NCBI GenBank assembly: GCA_021730855.1
Contig: JAKFYM010000208.1
Coordinates: 1 to 7,013 of the forward strand
Direction: 5' to 3'
DNA: 7,013 bases
Source: Bdellovibrionales bacterium
Lineage (GTDB): Bacteria; Bdellovibrionota; UBA1018; CAIPTA01
A program made the translations under genes and the position numbers. Shown in pieces: positions 1-5,689 of this stretch (positions are counted from its first letter, which is position 1; each line of letters begins with the position of its first letter). The notes beneath the pieces were generated by a model. That model was not told the DNA's origin. It ran no database searches and worked only from the letters and a program-made list of their open reading frames with translations.

Positions 1-1874
1 TAGAGTTTTTGGACCAAAGGTTTCGTGATCGGCTCCTGCACGAGGCGCACTCCAGGGAGCCGCTTCTTATCAGGAATGGAAGCCGCACCATCAGCGATAA
101 AAACAAAAGGAATCTTCAAATCCAGCATTTCACTCATGGCCTCCTCTGGCCCCTCTGGATTGAATTCTAAGCTACTGAACACAATGTCCGGCTGGTACTT
201 ACGCGCCAAAAATACCGCCTCTAGATTGCTTTTTACTTTAAGTAAGGAGACATCAAAAAAACTTAAGTACCGACCAATTCTTTCTTGCAGATCCGCTCGC
301 TCCGACGCGATAACTGCAAGCTTTCTTGCGTGTCTCCCATCCTTGCGAAAGCGCGAGGCCACGGCTTCGTGAACCTTAAAGCCCAATTCGTCCAAGCTAG
401 CGGGTTTACTCACATAGTCGGTAGCATAACGGCTCAGCTGATCCACCTTCTTGGCGCTTAAGGTGCTGGAAAACACAATGACCGGAATCGACATCAATGT
501 CGAATCCGCATGCATCACCTGCAACATCTCATGCCCGTTCATCACAGGCATATCTAGATCGAGTAGTAGGAGATCTGGGCGTTGGGCACGAATTCTATCA
601 AGCGCCACTCTGCCATCTTCCGCCTCGTACACACCATACCCTAGCTTCACGAGCTGCACACGGGTGAGGTTCCTCACCTCCATCATATCGTCCACCACCA
701 GCACGTTCACCTTAGCCTTATAAAAGTCGAGGGGGTCCGTTTCTTCCACCACGTGGGGAATGGCGATCTTCACGCTCGCACCCCCGTGTTTGGATTCATC
801 GATCCAGATATTGCCATTGTGGATTTTGCAGATCTCCTTGCAGATCGAAAGCCCTAAGCCTGTTCCTATCGCCGCATCCGACGCTCTGGCTTGGACGAAC
901 TTCTCAAAGACCTTTTCCCTACTCTCTTTGGGCACTCCGGGACCACTGTCATTCACCTCCAACAGTAGCAGCTTCCGCTCGCTATCAATTTTTCTCCGGC
1001 CGATAAACACCTTTGCGGTGATTTCTATTTTTCCATGAGCGGGAGTGAATTTAATCGCATTGCCCAGCACATTTCCCACCACTTGCGCCAAGCGCTCGCG
1101 GTCGGCATAAATTACTATAGGAGATTCAAAATTGGTGAGGATGGATATCTGCTTTTCCTTTATTTTTACACCAAAAGGAATCAATACTTCGCGAATCAAA
1201 TCGCCAACCACAAACTTCTCGTAACTCAGGCGAATCTCCCCTTCGCTTCGGGCCTTTTCTAAAAGACCGGAGGTCAGGGACAGAGCCTGGGTGGCGGAAG
1301 TGATGCAATTCTTGAAAACTGTCTCGAGTTCTGGTTTCGAGATTTTTTTATCCACGTCCATGATGATCTCGAGGCTACGCACGATAAAAGTGAGCGGATT
1401 TTTTAGGTCGTGAGACACGATTTGCAGAAGATCATCCTTAAATGTGTTCAACTTCGCTAGCTCTTCGCGTTGTTCAATCAGGCGTTGCTCCCAAGCCTTT
1501 CGCTCAATGGCATACTGAATGGATTTTACCAATAGGGAAGCATTTATCTCTTCTTTGATGAAATAGTCCTGCGCTCCTTTGCGAAGGGCATCCAGCGCCG
1601 TACGCCGATCAGAATTTCCAGAGACAACCACAATGGGAATGGCGGGGTTGATCTCGTTGATCTTCCTAACCCCTTCGGTTTCACTCGTATCTGGCAAAGA
1701 GAGGTCCAGCAGCACCACATCCACGGGATTACTCTTAATCCACGATAGACAGCCAGAAAATAGCTTCTCTACATGTATGTCAAATCCGTCGGCGTCAGCC
1801 CCTCCGAGGATTTCGGAGATATAGTTATAATCGCATTCATTGTCGTCTACAATCAGCACGCGTTTAGAATTCAA
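1..1874 (-). CDS. Hybrid histidine kinase, REC-HisKA-HATPase-REC-pseudoREC (3' end beyond window)
   Basis: This is a soluble multidomain kinase with no membrane segment, and 624 codons are visible. An N-terminal receiver (about residues 4-125) has the acidic pair D10/D11, phospho-acceptor D57, S85 and K107. A helical linker leads to HisKA with the HDLKNP box (H155). The HATPase domain (about 220-375) shows N272 of the N box, DSGPG at 309-313 and GTGLGLS at 337-343. A second complete receiver (about 388-508) has D395/D396, D439, S469 and K490. A third receiver-like domain (517 to the edge) lacks the acidic pair and the phospho-acceptor but keeps K618. The start is TTG, chosen because AGGGAGAG lies 6 bases upstream, the upstream gene stops 3 bases before it, and the receiver's first strand begins at once. 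The last bases at the edge read TA, so the next codon is either a stop or Tyr. The family autophosphorylates on His and relays to Asp. The input signal is unknown, and the N-terminal receiver suggests control by another kinase or by the HPt protein nearby. Confidence 0.95.
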   Translation of the reverse strand, partial: MNSKRVLIVDDNECDYNYISEILGGADADGFDIHVEKLFSGCLSWIKSNPVDVVLLDLSLPDTSETEGVRKINEINPAIPIVVVSGNSDRRTALDALRKGAQDYFIKEEINASLLVKSIQYAIERKAWEQRLIEQREELAKLNTFKDDLLQIVSHDLKNPLTFIVRSLEIIMDVDKKISKPELETVFKNCITSATQALSLTSGLLEKARSEGEIRLSYEKFVVGDLIREVLIPFGVKIKEKQISILTNFESPIVIYADRERLAQVVGNVLGNAIKFTPAHGKIEITAKVFIGRRKIDSERKLLLLEVNDSGPGVPKESREKVFEKFVQARASDAAIGTGLGLSICKEICKIHNGNIWIDESKHGGASVKIAIPHVVEETDPLDFYKAKVNVLVVDDMMEVRNLTRVQLVKLGYGVYEAEDGRVALDRIRAQRPDLLLLDLDMPVMNGHEMLQVMHADSTLMSIPVIVFSSTLSAKKVDQLSRYATDYVSKPASLDELGFKVHEAVASRFRKDGRHARKLAVIASERADLQERIGRYLSFFDVSLLKVKSNLEAVFLARKYQPDIVFSSLEFNPEGPEEAMSEMLDLKIPFVFIADGAASIPDKKRLPGVRLVQEPITKPLVQKL

Positions 1875-1877
1875 TGG

Positions 1878-3059
1878 TCACTCTCCCTGATTCCCTGGGT
1901 TCACCTGATCTTTTCCGGACAAAATCGAAAAATAGAATGTCGATCCTTTGCCGGGCTTAGAGGAAAGCCAAATGCGGCCATTGTGGGACTCGATGATTTT
2001 TTTGGAGAGAGCAAGCCCGATCCCATTGCCCTTAAAATCAAGCTTTCCGTGGAGGCGCTGAAAGATAATAAAAATTTTTTCAAAATGCTCTGGGGCGATT
2101 CCAATTCCGTCATCCTGGAAAAAGAATCGTGTGACCTGGCCATCTTGTTCGGAATAGATCGCAATATTCACCTTTGGTCCACGCCGGAACTTAATCGCAT
2201 TGCTCAGTAGATTCTGAAAGACAACGCCCAACTTCCCATGATCCGCCACAATCTTAGGCATGTGGCCAATAGTTATGCTCACCTCGCATTCGGCAATGAG
2301 GCCACGGCAATCATTGATCACTTCTTCCAGTAGTTTTCTCGAGTCAAAAAGCTGAAAGTGAAAATCTACGGCGTCAGTCCGAGCGAAAGCCAATAAGTCA
2401 TCGATCAGTAGCTTCATTCTCGCCACCGCATCGGTAATATAATTCATGTATTTTCGCAGTTTTTCATCGAGCTGATCCCCGAGCTTGCTCTCCAGCAGGC
2501 CTGTATAGTTAGAAACCGTTCTTAGGGGCTCCTGCAGGTCATGCGAAGCAAAAAAAGCGAATTTTTCTAGCTCTCGATTTTTCTCCTCGAGCAGGACTGC
2601 CTTCTTTTCCAAAGCATCTCGTGATTGCGCACGCTCTCGAATATCCAATACCGTCAGCAGATCAGAGCCTTCCTCAACATCTTGCAGCAACGAACGCTTC
2701 ATCTCCACCAGGAGCTTTTCCCCTAAGCGGTTGAAACCCGAGATCTCTTGCATAGCACCTCCTACAGCGAGCTTCAGATCGGGGAAGAGCGCCTCGATAT
2801 GCTTTCCGGTGAGCTCACCACTTCTATATTCAAAAAGACGCTCCATGGCCGGATTGGCCATCTCGATCCTGCCGTTTCGATTTACTAGCAGAAGCCCAAT
2901 GGGAACTGACTCAATGATCAGTTTTTGCCTTTTTACCGATTGGATTCGCGAAAACCCCAATAACTGCGTTTTGCCAAGGAAGATAAAGCACAAACCAACA
3001 GCCATCGACAGAATCGCCAACAAAGCCACAAGCTGCAAAAGACTACCGGGCTCAAGCAT
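1878..3059 (-). CDS. Membrane-anchored PAS sensor histidine kinase with phytochrome-type core
   Basis: The protein has 393 residues. One hydrophobic segment (about residues 7-29) anchors it in the inner membrane, with almost nothing outside the cell. A PAS-like domain follows (about 45-142), recognisable from the IGLLLVNRNGRIEMANPA-type opening and the ERLFEYRSGELTG stretch. A short coiled coil (about 145-168) leads to HisKA with SHDLQEPLR (H173). The HATPase domain has N287 in NLLSNAIKF, DDGIGI at 316-321, GNGIGLA at 344-350 and GKGSTF at 370-375. The HDLQEPLR box and the following helix resemble cyanobacterial-type phytochrome kinases, but no GAF or PHY photosensor is present, so light sensing is not supported. 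There is no receiver of its own, so it must phosphorylate a separate regulator; the Rcp1-like proteins in this window are natural candidates (inference). Its ATG lies inside the end of the preceding gene (8-base overlap) with no good ribosome binding site, which suggests coupled translation. Confidence 0.95.
   Translation of the reverse strand: MLEPGSLLQLVALLAILSMAVGLCFIFLGKTQLLGFSRIQSVKRQKLIIESVPIGLLLVNRNGRIEMANPAMERLFEYRSGELTGKHIEALFPDLKLAVGGAMQEISGFNRLGEKLLVEMKRSLLQDVEEGSDLLTVLDIRERAQSRDALEKKAVLLEEKNRELEKFAFFASHDLQEPLRTVSNYTGLLESKLGDQLDEKLRKYMNYITDAVARMKLLIDDLLAFARTDAVDFHFQLFDSRKLLEEVINDCRGLIAECEVSITIGHMPKIVADHGKLGVVFQNLLSNAIKFRRGPKVNIAIYSEQDGQVTRFFFQDDGIGIAPEHFEKIFIIFQRLHGKLDFKGNGIGLALSKKIIESHNGRIWLSSKPGKGSTFYFSILSGKDQVNPGNQGE
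1881..1888 (-). promoter_or_regulatory. Ribosome binding site supporting a TTG start
   Basis: On the minus strand this reads AGGGAGAG, 6 bases before the TTG at 1874. It lies within the last codons of the upstream kinase gene. ATT and GTG triplets nearby are in frames that hit a stop within a few codons, so this site decides the TTG start of the hybrid kinase. Confidence 0.7.
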
Positions 3060-3762
3060 GACTTGATTCGTTCTTTTCGGCGATCCACCGCTGCAGGCGA
3101 ATCAAGAGATCCGGCTTGGGATCATAGAATTCTAAGTATGAGGTACCCGAAGCCCCCTGAATGGAGTTGCTACGAACAAATAGCGGCCCGAGGGTGGCTG
3201 ATCCGCTGAATTCCAAAAACAGATCGGAATTTAGATACAGCAATGCGCCCTTAGACAGGAGCATATTTCCATCGATATAGATTCCATTCTCGTCAATATG
3301 GGAGATACTGCAATCAAACTCGAGGTCAACGCTTCTGTAGTCATTCATCACTGGATAGAGACCAAGCCGATCGCCTTGGTCTGATCGCTCCTCGAGGTAC
3401 ATCGCTAGCTTGTTCATAAAGTAGGTACGGTCGAGTGGCTTGATAAAATAGTCGTTAGCCCCTGTTTCGAGTGAATGTAGAATCAGTTCGTCACCAGCTT
3501 GGGCCGAGAGCGCAAATATCAACATTCCACTGCCCAGCACCGAACGCATGGCTTTGATTACATAGATTCCCTCATTCACTTGATTGAGATTTAGATCGAT
3601 AAAACAAAAATCGGGCGGCTCATGCTTCACAGCCATGAGAAATGGCTGGCTTTCACGGAAAAACTTGAACTCTATGCCGGTATTTGCCAGCTCCACTTTG
3701 AGAAAATGGGAAAACTCCACACTGTCGTCCAGCACATAGGCAAGTTTTTTTCTATTTGACAT
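3052..3762 (-). CDS. Response regulator, REC plus C-terminal PilZ-like domain (second of a pair)
   Basis: The protein has 236 residues. The receiver (about 5-125) is complete: D12/D13, phospho-acceptor D56 in FIDLNLN, S86 in ALSAQ and K108 in IKPL. The remaining part (about 143-228) is a beta-rich domain that I read as PilZ-like. HIDENGIYI at 155-163 sits where PilZ proteins have D/NxSxxG followed by a hydrophobic strand. Then comes LLSKGALLYLNSD, matching the usual 'l..G..v.l' strand, and a closing helix RLQRWI. The canonical D/N and S are replaced by H155 and D157, and no RxxxR motif is seen before the domain, so c-di-GMP binding is doubtful. The ATG overlaps the preceding gene by 11 bases, and the best GGAGA-like site lies 13 bases upstream. 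Output is probably protein-protein contact or an altered ligand. The receiver call is secure; the PilZ-like assignment is by pattern only. Confidence 0.9.
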   Translation of the reverse strand: MSNRKKLAYVLDDSVEFSHFLKVELANTGIEFKFFRESQPFLMAVKHEPPDFCFIDLNLNQVNEGIYVIKAMRSVLGSGMLIFALSAQAGDELILHSLETGANDYFIKPLDRTYFMNKLAMYLEERSDQGDRLGLYPVMNDYRSVDLEFDCSISHIDENGIYIDGNMLLSKGALLYLNSDLFLEFSGSATLGPLFVRSNSIQGASGTSYLEFYDPKPDLLIRLQRWIAEKNESSHA

Positions 3763-4441
3763 TTTTCAGACCGATTCTCCGAATCAACTGCCTTTTCTCT
3801 TCGGTGACTCCAGAAAAGAATATTCTGTTTATGAAATTCCCTGTGCCGGAGTAATAGCTGAAGCGCTTGGAGATCATGCAACTAGGAGAGATTTGCGAAT
3901 AGATGCTCTCGTTCGTGAACGAGGCCTTGAGGTCTATAAAGGGCTTTAGTGGCAGCAATACCTCTAGGCAGACTTCATTAATTCCACCCACGGCTCCCTT
4001 CATCAGCACCTTGGCGGTGGGGCGTCGCTCTTTCGAGAAACGGTACTCGAACACCTGGGCCTGCTCATCTAACGCCCGCTTGATTTTTTGCAATAAGATC
4101 TTGGTGGAAAATGGTTTCATCACATAGTCCACGGCTCCGAGCTCGAGCGAGCGATTGATCACTTCCACGGCTCGGGAAGCACTAAACATGATGCAAGGAA
4201 TAGCCGCTAGATAGGCGTTATGCGCCCGTCTTTCCAAAAAGGAAATACCACTCTCCTTTTCCAACGAAATGTCCAGCAGCACTAAGTGCGGGAATTTGTC
4301 CCCACATTGGAGCAAGGCCTCATCCACCGTATAGCAACCAATAAACTTCATGCCTTGGGCGGAGCACACCTTCTCCACCAAGACGTGTATTTCCTTACTG
4401 TCATCCACTAGTAGAATGCGCCTATCGACCAATGACTTCAT
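3752..4441 (-). CDS. Response regulator, REC plus C-terminal PilZ-like domain (first gene of the minus-strand operon)
   Basis: The protein has 229 residues from the chosen start. The receiver (about 7-125) has D13/D14, phospho-acceptor D57 in LLDISLEKESG, S87 in MFSAS and K109 in MKPF. The C-terminal part (about 132-225) again looks PilZ-like: ERRPTAKV, then GGINEVCLEV at 152-161 in the place of the DxSxxG strand, LLPLKPFIDLKASF, and a final basic helix RQLIRRI. It has the same layout as the next gene, which suggests ancient duplication, but sequence identity outside the receiver is low. An upstream in-frame ATG at 4504 would add 21 hydrophobic residues encoded by AT-rich promoter DNA. I reject it because AGGGAA lies just before the ATG at 4441, and because receivers normally begin a few residues before the first strand. 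It is the promoter-proximal gene and overlaps the next by 11 bases. Confidence 0.92.
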   Translation of the reverse strand: MKSLVDRRILLVDDSKEIHVLVEKVCSAQGMKFIGCYTVDEALLQCGDKFPHLVLLDISLEKESGISFLERRAHNAYLAAIPCIMFSASRAVEVINRSLELGAVDYVMKPFSTKILLQKIKRALDEQAQVFEYRFSKERRPTAKVLMKGAVGGINEVCLEVLLPLKPFIDLKASFTNESIYSQISPSCMISKRFSYYSGTGNFINRIFFSGVTEEKRQLIRRIGLKNVK

Positions 4442-4445
4442 GAGG

Positions 4446-4451
4446 TTCCCT
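4446..4451 (-). promoter_or_regulatory. Ribosome binding site fixing the start at 4441
   Basis: The minus strand reads AGGGAA followed by CCTC and the ATG at 4441. No comparable site precedes the longer in-frame ATG at 4504, which favours the shorter protein. Confidence 0.65.
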
Positions 4452-4476
4452 GAATCAAACAATACACATAATATTA

Positions 4477-4504
4477 AATATATATGTAAAAATGATATTA
4501 TCAA
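4477..4504 (-). promoter_or_regulatory. Sigma-70-like promoter for the minus-strand operon
   Basis: On the minus strand, TTGATA (4499-4504) is followed after 16 bases by TATATT (4477-4482). Transcription would start near 4470, giving a leader of about 30 bases before the ATG at 4441. This was called by eye against the TTGACA/TATAAT consensus. The region is AT-rich, so neighbouring -10 registers are possible. Confidence 0.55.
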
Positions 4505-4513
4505 TCATGAATA

Positions 4514-4541
4514 TTGACATCGAAGGCGCAACTTATATATT
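4514..4541 (+). promoter_or_regulatory. Sigma-70-like promoter for the HPt gene
   Basis: A consensus -35 TTGACA (4514-4519) is followed after 16 bases by TATATT (4536-4541). Transcription would start near 4548, with a leader of about 34 bases. It stands back to back with the minus-strand promoter; the two -35 elements are 9 bases apart. Confidence 0.6.
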
Positions 4542-4567
4542 TGACCCCCGAGCATAAAAACATCTCC

Positions 4568-4575
4568 AGAGAGGA
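4568..4575 (+). promoter_or_regulatory. Ribosome binding site of the HPt gene
   Basis: AGAGAGGA lies 6 bases before the ATG at 4582. This is a clear Shine-Dalgarno sequence that fixes the start. Confidence 0.75.
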
Positions 4576-4581
4576 ATAAAA

Positions 4582-4896
4582 ATGGATCAAAAAGATAATG
4601 TGGTTCTAGTGCCCGAGGCATTGGCGGATTTTATCCCGCAATACCTTGAGCTGCGTAAAACCGACATCACCCAACTGGATGCCGCCTTGTCTAGTAACAA
4701 TTTTGCTTTCATTCAAAAAATTTGTCACGGCATCAAAGGGCATGCCCGAGGTTATGGATTCCTGAAGCTGCAAGAGATCGTGATCCGCCTGGAGGAATGT
4801 GCCCTAAAAGCAGACCACGCGGCCTGCAAGCAGTTACTCACCGATTGGCGTACGCACTTTGACACTATAAAAATAGAAATCCAAAAAGACACTTAG
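4582..4896 (+). CDS. Stand-alone histidine phosphotransfer (HPt) protein
   Basis: The protein has 104 residues and is predicted all-helical and cytoplasmic. The HPt signature is seen as ICHGIKGHARGYGF at residues 47-60. H49 is the likely phospho-accepting histidine, followed by KG at 52-53 and the conserved Gly at 58-59, matching HxxKG...G of the HPt four-helix bundle. A later helix LEECALKADH fits the fourth helix of the bundle. The length is normal for a free HPt domain. The family carries phosphoryl groups between receiver aspartates, without kinase activity. With hybrid kinases on both sides and several receivers lacking an obvious cognate kinase, it is the likely hub of a His-Asp-His-Asp relay here (inference). 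It is transcribed divergently from the REC-PilZ-like operon. Confidence 0.9.
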   Translation: MDQKDNVVLVPEALADFIPQYLELRKTDITQLDAALSSNNFAFIQKICHGIKGHARGYGFLKLQEIVIRLEECALKADHAACKQLLTDWRTHFDTIKIEIQKDT

Positions 4897-4912
4897 ATTG
4901 TTACAAAACAAT
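4897..4912 (+). repeat. Small AT-rich inverted repeat directly after the HPt stop codon
   Basis: ATTGTT and AACAAT form a perfect 6-base-pair stem with a 4-base loop, starting at the base after the TAG. It is AT-only except for one pair and has no following T run, so it is a weak hairpin at best. Confidence 0.3.
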
Positions 4913-4932
4913 GACTGATTTTAGCCGCTCTC

Positions 4933-4956
4933 CACCTTCGCTCTCTCGCGAAGGTG
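4933..4956 (+). terminator. GC-rich hairpin after the HPt gene, possible terminator lacking a T tract
   Basis: CACCTTCGC (4933-4941) and GCGAAGGTG (4948-4956) form a perfect 9-base-pair stem with a TCTCTC loop, 36 bases after the HPt stop. No run of T follows on either strand, so it is not a textbook intrinsic terminator. It could be an imperfect terminator, an mRNA 3'-end stabiliser, or an attenuating structure between the HPt gene and the downstream regulators. Confidence 0.45.
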
Positions 4957-4979
4957 AGATCAGATGACTCAGAATCACT

Positions 4980-5102
4980 ATGAATGAGAAATATCCTCGC
5001 CAGGCGCCACTGCTAAGCATACCAATGGTTTGTCTTATCGCGATCAACATGTTCTATTTTATATATATATTTTTATATTTACCTGGACCAGAACATGACT
5101 AG
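4980..5102 (+). CDS. Possible 40-residue single-pass membrane peptide
   Basis: This short open frame has an ATG at 4980 and a TAG at 5100-5102. It begins with a polar, charged stretch (MNEKYPRQAP) and continues with about 23 hydrophobic residues from LLSIPMVCLIAI through an aromatic-rich FYFIYIFLYL, ending PGPEHD. That is the shape of a small inner-membrane protein with a cytoplasmic N-terminus. Its stop overlaps the ATG of the next regulator by 8 bases, like the overlaps in the minus-strand operon, and that regulator has no convincing ribosome binding site of its own. Against it: no Shine-Dalgarno is seen before 4980, and AT-rich promoter DNA always encodes Phe, Ile, Tyr and Leu, so the hydrophobic stretch may be accidental. 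I recognise no family. Confidence 0.3.
   Translation: MNEKYPRQAPLLSIPMVCLIAINMFYFIYIFLYLPGPEHD
5030..5060 (+). promoter_or_regulatory. Tentative promoter region for the first Rcp1-like regulator
   Basis: TTGTCT (5030-5035) lies 19 bases before TATTTT (5055-5060), and several alternative TATATT boxes follow up to 5079. The stretch 5055-5080 is almost pure A/T. A promoter here is likely, but its exact register cannot be fixed; a start from the last box would give a leader shorter than 10 bases. Confidence 0.35.
5048..5097 (+). repeat. Inverted repeat CATGTTCT / AGAACATG spanning the AT-rich spacer and the start codon
   Basis: The two 8-base arms (5048-5055 and 5090-5097) are perfectly complementary and separated by 34 bases of AT-rich DNA. 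The right arm contains the ATG of the downstream regulator. It could be an operator with two half-sites around the promoter or an RNA structure closing the start codon; chance is also possible. Confidence 0.4.
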
Positions 5103-5565
5103 CGAATCACATATTATATTTAAGTCCGACAAAGCCAGCTGCTCCGTGCTGCTTATAGAAAACAATATCATGGATGCCGAAGTGCTTTCGCTTCTGATGG
5201 GGCCCGCTCAGCTTCCTGTCGTTTTGTACCACGCAAAGGACGGCGAAGAAGCTCTGCACTTACTAGAATGCTCCGAAGATGCTCACACTCTGCGCCCGCA
5301 TATGGTGCTGCTTGATCTCGGCTTGCCCAAATATAGCGGACTGGAAGTGCTCAAGCGCATTAAGGGCAATGAAAGCCTAGATGCTACAAAAATTTTAATT
5401 TTCACAAGTTCCGGAGATCCCACCGAGCGCGCACGCTGCTTGGATCTTGGTGCCGATGCCTTCTACAGGAAACCGTGGGGCCTGAGAGGCTATTCCGATT
5501 TCGTGAAAGGAGCGCTATCGGACGAAATCCAATTGGCGCTAAAAAAAGGGGCCATTCATTCGTGA
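5095..5565 (+). CDS. Rcp1-like single-domain response regulator with E-N in place of the acidic pair
   Basis: The protein has 156 residues and only a receiver domain, preceded by about 16 polar residues. The expected positions are E22/N23 (LLIENN), phospho-acceptor D74 in LLDLGLPKYSG, T104/S105 in FTSS and K126 in YRKPWG. GLEVLKRIKG, with a long loop before the acceptor strand, marks the Rcp1-like class that pairs with phytochrome-type kinases. N23 replaces the Asp that normally helps bind Mg2+, which could alter phosphorylation or autodephosphorylation. After K126 the C-terminus departs from the family, ending in a GYSDFVKGALSDEIQLALKKG helix. No ribosome binding site stands out before the ATG, and no other start leaves an intact receiver. 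There is no DNA-binding part, so output is by protein contact. Confidence 0.9.
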   Translation: MTSESHIIFKSDKASCSVLLIENNIMDAEVLSLLMGPAQLPVVLYHAKDGEEALHLLECSEDAHTLRPHMVLLDLGLPKYSGLEVLKRIKGNESLDATKILIFTSSGDPTERARCLDLGADAFYRKPWGLRGYSDFVKGALSDEIQLALKKGAIHS

Positions 5566-5575
5566 TGCACCCTCG

Positions 5576-5595
5576 CCTTTCGCCTTCAAGAAAGG
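5576..5595 (+). other. Weak hairpin between the two Rcp1-like genes
   Basis: CCTTTC (5576-5581) and GAAAGG (5590-5595) can pair around an 8-base loop, 10 bases after the stop of the first regulator. There is no T tract, so a terminator role is doubtful. Confidence 0.25.
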
Positions 5596-5623
5596 AAATG
5601 TTACAAAAACAGCTTTCGTCTCG

Positions 5624-5652
5624 TTCCAAATATACTGTATTGTGTTTATGAT
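5624..5652 (+). promoter_or_regulatory. Candidate promoter for the second Rcp1-like regulator
   Basis: TTCCAA (5624-5629) and TATGAT (5647-5652) are 17 bases apart, giving a start near 5659 and a leader of about 30 bases. An alternative -10, TATACT (5631-5636), lacks a good -35. Confidence 0.4.
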
Positions 5653-5679
5653 CTTCGGAATAGCTCACCCCCCGCCACT

Positions 5680-5684
5680 GGAGG
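5680..5684 (+). promoter_or_regulatory. Ribosome binding site deciding the start at 5690
   Basis: GGAGG lies 5 bases before the ATG at 5690. It supports this start over the in-frame GTG at 5642, which would add 16 residues ahead of the first receiver strand. Confidence 0.8.
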
Positions 5685-5689
5685 CCTGC

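Noticed and set aside
1773..2210. 145-codon plus-strand open frame antisense to both left-hand kinases
   Set aside because: It spans the junction of two confident minus-strand kinase genes, has no domain or ribosome binding site, and is a shadow of their reading frames. The same applies to the other plus-strand frames between 25 and 4127.
4442..4504. Hydrophobic 21-residue N-terminal extension of the first REC-PilZ-like regulator
   Set aside because: It is encoded by the AT-rich promoter region, overlaps the proposed -10 and -35, and has no ribosome binding site, whereas AGGGAA precedes the ATG at 4441.
4911..4967. 18-codon frame after the HPt gene
   Set aside because: It crosses the GC-rich hairpin, has no ribosome binding site and is too short to support.
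5055..5080. AT-rich block as a replication origin or DNA-unwinding element
   Set aside because: No DnaA boxes or iterons are nearby; promoter DNA or the small ORF explains it better.
5565..5651. 28-codon frame whose ATG overlaps the stop of the first Rcp1-like regulator (TGATG)
   Set aside because: It is short and basic, has no recognisable feature and runs through the proposed promoter of the next gene; the junction alone is not enough support.
5642..5689. Upstream GTG start for the second Rcp1-like regulator
   Set aside because: The extra 16 residues have no family match, and GGAGG is placed correctly for the ATG at 5690.
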